A DNA stretch of 10,949 bases from NCBI GenBank assembly GCA_003567135.1, contig PXAI01000280.1, positions 1 to 10,949 on the forward strand, in the 5' to 3' direction. The notes under the pieces were generated by a model that had not been told where the DNA came from, did no database searches, and saw nothing but the letters and a program-made list of their open reading frames with translations. This stretch comes from Balneolia bacterium. Lineage in GTDB: Bacteria > Bacteroidota > Rhodothermia > Balneolales > Cyclonatronaceae. The number at the start of each line of letters is the position of its first letter. Position 1 is the first letter of the stretch. The position numbers and the translations under genes are program-made. Below are positions 4,983 to 10,949 of the stretch, piece after piece.

Positions 4983-6698
4983 GTGATTAAATCCCTTTAC
5001 ATTAAAGATTTCGCGCTGATTGATGAACTGGAAACCACGTTCGGCGAGGGGCTGAATATCATAACCGGGGAAACCGGAGCGGGAAAATCGATCATCATCG
5101 GGGCGTTTAATCTGCTGCTTGGCGAGCGGGCCCAGCTCGAATCGGTTCGTGAGGGCTCCAGAAAGGCGATTGCGGAAGCCATCATGGATTTTGGTGATGA
5201 TCCCGAGTTACGACAGCTGCTGGAAGATAGCGAGGTTGAAATCCGACAGGAGCTGATTCTGCGGCGGGAAATTCGTGAAAGCGGCAGCAGGGCGTTTGTG
5301 AACGATACGCCGGTTACGCTGTCGGTACTGAAGGAAATCGGCAATCATCTGGTGGATCTGCACGGACAGCACGATCATCAGCTTTTGCTGAATGAGGAGC
5401 ATCACCAGAAAGTGATTGACGACCGCGCTTCGGTTAAGCCGGTCACCAAAGCGTGGCGCGAAAAGTGGCAGAAGGTTTCTGACCTTCGGAAGGAAAAGCA
5501 GGCGCTTCTGAAAAAAGAGCGCGAATTACGGGATAAACAGGAATTGTACCGGTTTCAGCTGAAAGAGCTGGAGCGGCTGAATCTTGAGGATTACGACGAA
5601 GACGCCATCGAAAGCGAAATGAAGCTGCTCGACGGCGCCGAACTGCTCAGCCAGAACGCATCCATGATTCTGGATATCGGCCGTGAAGCCGACGCGAACG
5701 TGATGGATCTGCTGAACACGCTTCAGCGGGCACTGCAGGATATCTCCCGGATTGAGCCGGAATTTGAGCTCTACGCCCAGGAATTAAAAACAGCCGGGAT
5801 CAGTATTGAGGAAGCGCTGCGATTTACCGAGCAGTATCAGACCCAAATCAAATTTAATCCCGAAAGGCTGGAATCGCTGCGTCAGCGACAGGCTGAGATC
5901 AACCGCGCCGTAAAAAAATATACCCGCACGCTTCCCGAGCTGATTAGCTACCGAGATGAACTTTCCCAAAACCTGAACCTGGTTGACAATGTTGAGATCG
6001 AGCTGGAAAAGCTGGATAAAAAGCTGGCTTCGGCTGAGGACGAACTACGGCAATCCGCTGAAAAACTGTACGAAGTCAGAAACCGTGAGGGTAAAGAGCT
6101 TTCGCGCCAGATCGAACAGGAACTGGGGCGACTCGGCTTTAACTACGCCGCATTTGAAGTCCGCGTTGAATGGTCGGAAAAGCCTGACGGCTGGATCACC
6201 TTAAATCACAACGGCAACGAAACAGCCGTGGAATGCCGCCCGGACGGATGCCACGATATTGCGTTTTACATCTCTACGAATAAAGGGGAATCGGTGAAAC
6301 CGCTGGCAAAAACGGCCTCAGGCGGGGAAATCAGCCGGATCATGCTGGCGCTGAAATCCATTCTGGCGCGTGAGCAAAAACTTCCGGTCATGATTTTCGA
6401 TGAGATTGATACGGGGATCAGCGGACCGGTTGCGCTTCAGGTGGGCAAAATCATGCGGAACCTGGCGGGGCACTGCCAGATTCTGGCGATTACGCATCTT
6501 CCGCAAATTGCCAGTATGGGCCATTCGCATCATGTGGTGAGAAAAAAAGAGCTCGAAGGCCGCACCGTAACGCGCATCCAGACGCTCACTCAGGAAGAAC
6601 ACATCCGCGAAGTGGCCGAACTGATGAGCGGTTCGGAAATTACCGAAGCCACGCTCAGCAGCGCGCGCGAGCTGATCAATAACTCCGATCAAAACTGA
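4983..6698 (+). CDS. recN: DNA repair protein RecN
   Basis: 571 residues, the usual RecN length. RecN is an SMC-like ATPase that acts early in recombinational repair of double-strand breaks, bridging DNA ends in the cytoplasm. Visible motifs are Walker A GETGAGKS (29-36), the Q-loop region DLHGQHDHQLLL (125-136), a coiled-coil arm made of charged helices (about 150-380), the ABC signature SGGEISR (446-452), Walker B VMIFDE with catalytic E474 (469-474), the D-loop DTGISG (476-481) and the switch histidine H505 in AITHLPQIAS. The start is a GTG giving MIKSLYIKDFALI, which matches the conserved N terminus ('L.I.NFALI'); no Shine-Dalgarno is seen. The symporter gene follows after 1 nt. Everything expected is intact. 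Confidence 0.96.
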   Translation: MIKSLYIKDFALIDELETTFGEGLNIITGETGAGKSIIIGAFNLLLGERAQLESVREGSRKAIAEAIMDFGDDPELRQLLEDSEVEIRQELILRREIRESGSRAFVNDTPVTLSVLKEIGNHLVDLHGQHDHQLLLNEEHHQKVIDDRASVKPVTKAWREKWQKVSDLRKEKQALLKKERELRDKQELYRFQLKELERLNLEDYDEDAIESEMKLLDGAELLSQNASMILDIGREADANVMDLLNTLQRALQDISRIEPEFELYAQELKTAGISIEEALRFTEQYQTQIKFNPERLESLRQRQAEINRAVKKYTRTLPELISYRDELSQNLNLVDNVEIELEKLDKKLASAEDELRQSAEKLYEVRNREGKELSRQIEQELGRLGFNYAAFEVRVEWSEKPDGWITLNHNGNETAVECRPDGCHDIAFYISTNKGESVKPLAKTASGGEISRIMLALKSILAREQKLPVMIFDEIDTGISGPVALQVGKIMRNLAGHCQILAITHLPQIASMGHSHHVVRKKELEGRTVTRIQTLTQEEHIREVAELMSGSEITEATLSSARELINNSDQN

Positions 6699-6699
6699 C

Positions 6700-8430
6700 A
6701 TGCCCGATCCCGTATTTCAGTCGCTTGACTACACCGTAATCATCGTTTACGTCCTCATTCTGACTGGAATTGGCTACGTCGCGTGGCGGCAGCATCAGCG
6801 CAGCCTTGCGGGATATTTCAACAGCGGCCGCAATCTACCCTGGTGGCTTTTGGGAACCTCGATGGTCGCCACTACCTTCGCTGCCGACACACCGCTCGCG
6901 GTTACCGGAATCGTGGCCGCCGACGGACTCTCCGGAAATTGGATCTGGTGGAATTTCATGTTCTCATCCATGTTCACCGTTTTTCTATACGCCCGGCTCT
7001 GGAAACGCGCCGGCGTTATCACCGACGTTGAGTTCATCGAAAAACGCTACTCCGGAAAACCCGCCGCCTTTCTACGCGGATTCCGCGCCGTCTATCTCGC
7101 TTTCCCGATTAACTGCATCATTCTGGGATGGGTTACGGTCGGCATGGCAAAAATCCTTTCGGTGATCACGCCTTTTTCTGAATGGACGATTATTCTCGGG
7201 CTTTACGGCTTTACCGGCTTCTACATCATGCTTACCGGGCTTTGGGGCGTGGTTCTGTCCGACTTTTTCCAGTTTCTGGTCGCTATGGTGGGATCGATTG
7301 TTCTTGCCGTACTCGCCGTCCAGCACGTGGGCGGGCTCGACGGTCTCCAGTCAGGACTGGTATCCAATTTCGGCGAAGATCATTTTTATCTCGACTTCCT
7401 GCCTCTCCGATCCCCCGATATTTTGCTCAGCACGTTTCTGGTCTGGATTGGTATGATGTGGTGGGCGTCCTGGTATCCGGGCGCGGAACCGGGCGGCGGC
7501 GGCTATATCGCTCAGCGAATGTTTTCTGCCAAAGATGAGCGCAATGCCGTCGGTGGAACGCTATTTTTCAACGTGGCGCACTACGCTCTTCGCCCCTGGC
7601 CGTGGATTTTGGTCGGGCTCGTCAGCATTCTGGTCTATCCCGAACTGGACGACCGCGAATTGGGCTACCCCAAGCTGATGGTTGAACTGCTTCCCGCCGG
7701 ACTTTTTGGACTTTTAGTCGTGGCGTTTTTATCCGCCTTCGTTTCCACCGTTTCAACGCACCTGAACTGGGGAGCATCCTATCTGGTAAATGACGTCTAT
7801 AAGCGGTTCATGAAAAAACCGGAAACGTTTTCCAGCGAAGATCAGGCCGATAAACATTATGTATGGATGTCGCGACTGGCCACCATCCTAATTATGGTGA
7901 CCGCAGTAATCGTTTCCTGGTTTTTCGATACGGTAAAAGAAGGCTGGGAGGCCATTCTGGCGCTCGGTGCCGGAACCGGCCCTGTATACCTGCTGAGATG
8001 GTTCTGGTGGAGAATCAACGCCTGGAGCGAAATTGCGGCGATGTCGGGCGCGGCTGTCGGCGTAATTCTGGCAAACGTGATAGGAATCGACGGACTGGCC
8101 AACACGCTCTTTTTCACTACGATATTCTCAACGATCGTCTGGCTGACCGTAACGTTCCTCACAAAACCGGCATCCGACTACACACTGCAAAAATTCTGCG
8201 ATGAAATACGTCCGGGCGGCCCCGGCTGGGGAAAATTCAGAACGGAAGAAAATGCCTCAAAACCGCTCAGCTACAGTATCCTGAAAGCATTTTCCGGGGC
8301 TTTTGCGATTTTGTTTATTCTCTATGGAACCGGGATGCTGCTCTTCTCATCTTATGTAACAGGTATTCTGTCAATCGCTGCAGGAACTATTGTTATCGGA
8401 TATCTGGTTAATTCTGTGAGAAACGAATAA
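6700..8430 (+). CDS. Sodium:solute symporter family (SSF) transporter
   Basis: 576 residues in a hydrophobic pattern of about 14 membrane segments, for example about 11-29, 81-100, 131-150, 161-182, 184-207, 239-257, 287-312, 330-355, 391-410, 443-462, 465-488, 526-548 and 551-571. SSF hallmarks are TTFAADTPLAVTG (58-70), the loop PGAEPGGGGYIAQRMFSAKD (260-279) followed by ERNAVGG, and the helix with SAFVSTVSTHLNWGASYLVN (345-364) then DVYKRF, whose Ser/Thr residues lie where SSF members bind the Na2 sodium ion. It should import a small organic solute with sodium across the inner membrane; the substrate cannot be read from sequence. ATG 6700 follows the recN stop (TGA 6696-6698) by one base, so translation is probably coupled. 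The functional pairing with recN has no obvious logic. Confidence 0.92.
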   Translation: MPDPVFQSLDYTVIIVYVLILTGIGYVAWRQHQRSLAGYFNSGRNLPWWLLGTSMVATTFAADTPLAVTGIVAADGLSGNWIWWNFMFSSMFTVFLYARLWKRAGVITDVEFIEKRYSGKPAAFLRGFRAVYLAFPINCIILGWVTVGMAKILSVITPFSEWTIILGLYGFTGFYIMLTGLWGVVLSDFFQFLVAMVGSIVLAVLAVQHVGGLDGLQSGLVSNFGEDHFYLDFLPLRSPDILLSTFLVWIGMMWWASWYPGAEPGGGGYIAQRMFSAKDERNAVGGTLFFNVAHYALRPWPWILVGLVSILVYPELDDRELGYPKLMVELLPAGLFGLLVVAFLSAFVSTVSTHLNWGASYLVNDVYKRFMKKPETFSSEDQADKHYVWMSRLATILIMVTAVIVSWFFDTVKEGWEAILALGAGTGPVYLLRWFWWRINAWSEIAAMSGAAVGVILANVIGIDGLANTLFFTTIFSTIVWLTVTFLTKPASDYTLQKFCDEIRPGGPGWGKFRTEENASKPLSYSILKAFSGAFAILFILYGTGMLLFSSYVTGILSIAAGTIVIGYLVNSVRNE

Positions 8431-8514
8431 ATCACAAAGTAATTTGAACTTACCTACAGCCTTAGCTTAACAAAGTTTTGACAGGGGTAATTTTTACTTT
8501 CGAAATTTTTCGAT

Positions 8515-8539
8515 AAATGTAATTTTACATTTTTTTTTT
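8515..8539. terminator. AT-rich inverted repeat followed by a T-run, possible weak terminator
   Basis: AAATGTAA-TT-TTACATTT (8515-8532) is a perfect 8-bp inverted repeat running into a T-tract to about 8539, in the gap after the symporter gene. The all-but-AT stem would be weak. It may instead be an operator for the downstream gene. CGAAA-TT-TTTCG (8501-8512) is a second small inverted repeat beside it. Confidence 0.3.
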
Positions 8540-8546
8540 ATATAAT
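8518..8546 (+). promoter_or_regulatory. Possible promoter of the type IX-secreted protein gene
   Basis: A perfect TATAAT (8541-8546) lies 44 bases before the ATG, with TGTAAT (8518-8523) at 17-bp spacing as a weak -35. An exact TTGACA also occurs at 8478-8483 but lacks a good -10 at normal distance; TTTG followed by TACTTTCG there vaguely recalls Bacteroidota promoters but with short spacing. Confidence 0.3.
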
Positions 8547-8590
8547 CACTACTTACCTATCCAACAATCAAATCAACTAACCAATCCAGT

Positions 8591-9934
8591 ATGAAAAAAA
8601 TTATACTAACCACAGGTATATTAGTTTTGGCATCACTCATGTCATCACTTTATGCACAGTCAATTACGGTGTCTAATACGGAGTTTAATCCACAAAATGC
8701 AAACAACGTAGTTCTTACAGACGCTGACGTTCAAATTACCAACAACGCTTCATTTGATGTTACCGGCGGTACTGTTGCCTGCGCTACTCAGGATCCACAA
8801 TACACGCGTGATCAGAGCTACTTCCAAATCCTCGACCTCAATGATTTCTCTGAAATCAACGGCGATTTTTTGATCAGTGAGTTCTTATTAGGTGTGGAAA
8901 ACGTTAGTGGAAACTACGACATCCACGTTGCTGTATGGGAGCTTGACGGCGACTTTACCTTAGACAACGTTACCCTTCTGGGTGAGCAGGAGTACACTAT
9001 TACTCCGGGCGAGATCGGCGGAACTGTTACTGTTGAGTTCGATGATGAAATTATTGCCCCTTTTGGCAGCCAGCTCGTTGCTGAAATCAGACTTTCTGAT
9101 GGTGCTGAAACTCAGCTCGCCTTCTTCGCCGGATCAAACAGTGCAGGCCTTAACGGCAACGTTTATATCCTTGCTGCAGACGGATGTGATATTAATACAC
9201 CAACAACAATGGCCTCAATTGGTTTCCCTGATGTACACATCATCATGGCTCTCGGCGGTGAAGTTGCAGAAGCTCCTGAGCTGGGCGAATTCTCTCTGCT
9301 TACCCCTGCAAACAACGCTGAAGTTGAAGTAACTGGTGGCAGTGATGAAGTCGTAGAAATTACATGGGAAGCCTCAGCTGACGCTGAAATGTACATCTGG
9401 CATGCTGATTTCCCCGGCTCTGATTTCTCTGAGCCACTTCTTTCTTTCGAATCAGATGACGACGGTGCAGCAACTTCACTTTCATTAACTGAAGATTCAA
9501 TCGATGCACTTCTCGGAAGCCTTGGTGTTGAGCCGGGCGGCGAAGTAACCCTCGAGTGGACTGTAGAAGCTTCAGCTTCCGGCTTCCAGACACGCTTTGC
9601 TAACGAAGTGTGGACAGTAACTCTGGTTCGCGACGTTCTTTCAAGCGTTGATCCTACCACAGGTCTCCCAACCGCTTTCGCTCTCGACCAAAACTACCCG
9701 AACCCGTTCAACCCAACTACCAACATCAGCTTCACTCTTCCTGAGGCTTCTGATGTAACGGTTGAGGTTTTCAACGTTCAGGGTCAGCGTGTTGCAACAC
9801 TCGTTAACAACGTACTCAGCGCCGGACAGCACACCGTTGCTTTCGATGCTACCAACCTTTCAAGCGGTATCTACCTCTATCGTATGACCGCCGGCAGCTT
9901 TACCCAAACGAACAAAATGATGCTCGTTAAGTAA
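8591..9934 (+). CDS. Secreted beta-sandwich protein with type IX secretion C-terminal sorting domain
   Basis: 447 residues. A signal peptide at 1-22 (MKKII..., hydrophobic core, SLYA before Q23) directs Sec export. Residues about 24-225 are strand-rich, acidic and of unknown function, with FLISEFLLGVENVSGNYDIH (93-112) running into a VAVWEL strand. Residues about 231-347 look like a SusE/Ig-like fold (FSLLTPANNAEVEV, then VEITWEASADAEMY). The end is a classic sorting domain: LDQNYPNPFNPTTNISFTLP (365-384), VEVFNVQGQRVATLV and SGIYLYRM, ending KMMLVK, which targets proteins through the outer-membrane type IX system to the surface or medium. Codons are C/T-ending and rich in GTT, GCT and AAC, unlike recN, suggesting high expression. 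No Shine-Dalgarno precedes the ATG, as is usual in this phylum. Ligand or enzymatic role cannot be inferred. Confidence 0.9.
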   Translation: MKKIILTTGILVLASLMSSLYAQSITVSNTEFNPQNANNVVLTDADVQITNNASFDVTGGTVACATQDPQYTRDQSYFQILDLNDFSEINGDFLISEFLLGVENVSGNYDIHVAVWELDGDFTLDNVTLLGEQEYTITPGEIGGTVTVEFDDEIIAPFGSQLVAEIRLSDGAETQLAFFAGSNSAGLNGNVYILAADGCDINTPTTMASIGFPDVHIIMALGGEVAEAPELGEFSLLTPANNAEVEVTGGSDEVVEITWEASADAEMYIWHADFPGSDFSEPLLSFESDDDGAATSLSLTEDSIDALLGSLGVEPGGEVTLEWTVEASASGFQTRFANEVWTVTLVRDVLSSVDPTTGLPTAFALDQNYPNPFNPTTNISFTLPEASDVTVEVFNVQGQRVATLVNNVLSAGQHTVAFDATNLSSGIYLYRMTAGSFTQTNKMMLVK

Positions 9935-9943
9935 GCTTCCACC

Positions 9944-9968
9944 TGATGAGTTTTTAAAATTCTCATCA
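9944..9968 (+). terminator. AT-rich hairpin just after the stop codon
   Basis: TGATGAG (9944-9950) pairs with CTCATCA (9962-9968) around an AT-rich loop, 10 bases after the stop. It may add 3' stability ahead of the main terminator; it has no strong T-tract of its own. Confidence 0.35.
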
Positions 9969-9979
9969 ACCAATCTCAG

Positions 9980-10009
9980 GCCCGGTTCAGCAATGAACCG
10001 GGCTTTTTT
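9980..10009 (+). terminator. Rho-independent terminator
   Basis: GCCCGGTTCA (9980-9989), loop GCAA, TGAACCGGGC (9994-10003), then six T residues. A 10-bp perfect GC-rich stem with a GNRA-type loop and T-tract, 46 bases after the secreted-protein stop, is a textbook intrinsic terminator. Confidence 0.92.
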
Positions 10010-10275
10010 ATTGGGCTGGAATTTTTTGTGGGCTGATAAACAAACAACAATAAGATTAAATATTTCAATGACCTATACATCCACCTGTAGGGACAGGGCA
10101 TGCCCTGTCCCTACAGGATATCATGAAAACTGGCAGCATAAAACATCGTGCATACAAACCAACTACCAAATGTTTAGCTTTTGATCATTTCACCATACCA
10201 CCAAAGAACAAACATTCCCCTGAAACAAAAACCTCTTCATCCGGTTTATACAGTGGCTATAAATCGTTATCATTA
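10010..10275. other. Intergenic stretch between two secreted-protein genes
   Basis: After the terminator this stretch holds a 34-bp palindrome (10084-10117) and otherwise AT-rich sequence with no convincing gene. A TATAAA at 10258-10263, 13 bases before the next start, and TTTATA at 10245-10250 are promoter-like but lack good -35 partners. An open frame of 63 codons across 9993-10184 reads through the palindrome and resembles nothing. Confidence 0.6.
10084..10117. repeat. 34-bp perfect palindrome (REP-like)
   Basis: The arm CCTGTAGGGACAGGGCA is followed directly by its exact reverse complement, 17 bp each with no loop. It contains GTAG near the left end and CTAC near the right end, the tetranucleotide tag described for RAYT-recognised REP sequences. 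It is extragenic, between a terminator and the next gene. Perfect conservation of both arms suggests recent arrival or active maintenance. REP assignment is inferred from form. Confidence 0.7.
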
Positions 10276-10949
10276 ATGATGACTCAAACCAGATCTTTAA
10301 CTACCCTTACCTTGCGCATTTCAGGCATTCTGCTGATTTCCGGCTTACTCCTATTGATGGGATTTCCTGTGTCTCCGGCCAATGCACAGTCGCCGCTTGT
10401 TAGTCAGGATAAAAGCGAATCGATTATCAATTTTCTGAATCTCACTACGTCACCGCTGCAGGATGATGATGATGACGACGAAGAAGATGAAGATGAGGAC
10501 GAGGAAGAAGTTGATGAACGCCTGCTCTGGGATCAGGAACCCATTTTCTTTGATGAAAACGGAAACGTCGTGGAGGATGGTGATTTCGTACGGGGTTTAA
10601 TTTCCACCTTTTATGATAATCTCGAAGCCGGGGTTTTTGTCGGTGATGATTTTAGCATTCCCGAACCGAAAGAGATTCAGGAAATAAACGTGTTTGGCTT
10701 TACGCTCAACCAGACTTTAGCAGAAGATTACAACAGCGTGGTCATTTATATTTATGAGGATGATGAAGGCGTACCATCCGGTCATCCCATGGATGCGCCC
10801 GAAGACGCCACGCACGTCTGGAGCCTCGAATTTGATATTATGGTAAACGGATCACTGAATCCGGCACTTGACCCTGATGGCATTGAAGACGGCTTCCTGC
10901 TTATTGATCTGCGTGAAATTGACGAAACAGTAATTCTGCCGCAGGGCAC
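10276..10949 (+). CDS. Secreted acidic protein, 3' end outside the window
   Basis: The frame opens at tandem ATGs (10276 and 10279) and runs off the window after 224 codons. Residues 1-37 form a signal peptide: basic start with R6 and R14, hydrophobic core around GILLISGLLLLMGF, and cleavage site ANA before Q38. Residues 63-78 are an unbroken run of Asp and Glu (six D, then mixed). After it comes a strand-rich region with GVFVGDDFSIPEPKEIQEIN (119-138), a VVIYIYEDDEGVPSG strand-turn and a VWSLEFDI strand. This pattern resembles the N-terminal domain of the preceding secreted protein, and type IX cargo often carries such domains, so a C-terminal sorting domain beyond the window is likely. Function unknown. 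Start chosen because the signal peptide follows immediately; the frame is open further upstream but without ATG. Confidence 0.8.
   Translation, partial: MMTQTRSLTTLTLRISGILLISGLLLLMGFPVSPANAQSPLVSQDKSESIINFLNLTTSPLQDDDDDDEEDEDEDEEEVDERLLWDQEPIFFDENGNVVEDGDFVRGLISTFYDNLEAGVFVGDDFSIPEPKEIQEINVFGFTLNQTLAEDYNSVVIYIYEDDEGVPSGHPMDAPEDATHVWSLEFDIMVNGSLNPALDPDGIEDGFLLIDLREIDETVILPQG

Noticed and set aside
9163..9660. 165-residue minus-strand ORF
   Set aside because: It is antisense to the type IX-secreted protein, and its Ser/Pro-rich composition follows from the codon bias of the sense gene.
9993..10184. 63-residue plus-strand ORF after the terminator
   Set aside because: It starts inside the terminator hairpin and reads through the 34-bp palindrome; the peptide looks like translated non-coding sequence.
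1..10949. CRISPR array, tRNA, rRNA or integrase/att sites
   Set aside because: No regularly spaced direct repeats, cloverleaf-like or rRNA-like sequence, or recombinase gene was seen on either strand.

Overview
The window reads as chromosome from a member of the Bacteroidota/Balneolota/Rhodothermota group, quite possibly a salt-adapted Balneolia-type bacterium. The evidence is a secreted protein ending in a type IX secretion C-terminal sorting domain (motif YPNPFNPTT), a second secreted protein with a very acidic run, and genes that mostly lack Shine-Dalgarno sequences. The taxonomic call is inference, and no rRNA or tRNA is present to anchor it.

Left part, minus strand (about 80-4750): an accessory, defence-type region. 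From right to left along transcription it holds: a Phd/YefM antitoxin (4500-4742) with an operator-like inverted repeat inside its promoter; a decayed YoeB/RelE toxin starting in a 4-nt overlap with it (4264-4503); a DUF433 antitoxin-like gene (4030-4254) followed by a possible scrap of a DUF5615 PIN-like toxin; a 1183-residue Type IIG (Eco57I/TaqI-like) restriction-modification enzyme (276-3827); and a 54-residue antitoxin-like small protein (80-244).

The most unusual item is inside the restriction-modification gene. Between methyltransferase motif I (DPACGSGAF) and motif IV (NPPY) sits an in-frame block of about 200 residues. It carries a Y1/HUH transposase domain of the REP-associated (RAYT/IS200-like) kind, with an intact H-V-H motif and a candidate catalytic tyrosine. 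A proline-threonine-serine linker encoded by a hexanucleotide repeat follows, and then a 24-bp perfect palindrome translated as part of the protein. The reading frame stays open throughout. This is either a palindromic-element/transposase module tolerated inside an essential-motif loop, or a domesticated HUH nuclease fused to a DNA methyltransferase-nuclease. Two other REP-like palindromes, unrelated in sequence, lie at 2-24 and 10084-10117.

Right part, plus strand (4983-10949): ordinary chromosomal genes. recN (DNA repair ATPase) is followed after 1 nt by a sodium:solute symporter gene, probably one transcription unit. Next is a gene for a type IX-secreted beta-sandwich protein with its own strong terminator, then a 340-base intergenic stretch holding the 34-bp palindrome, and finally the 5' part of a gene for another secreted, acidic protein that runs off the window.

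The left part looks like an island where toxin-antitoxin pairs have lost their toxins while antitoxins and the restriction-modification enzyme remain. The plus-strand genes show no functional link to it.
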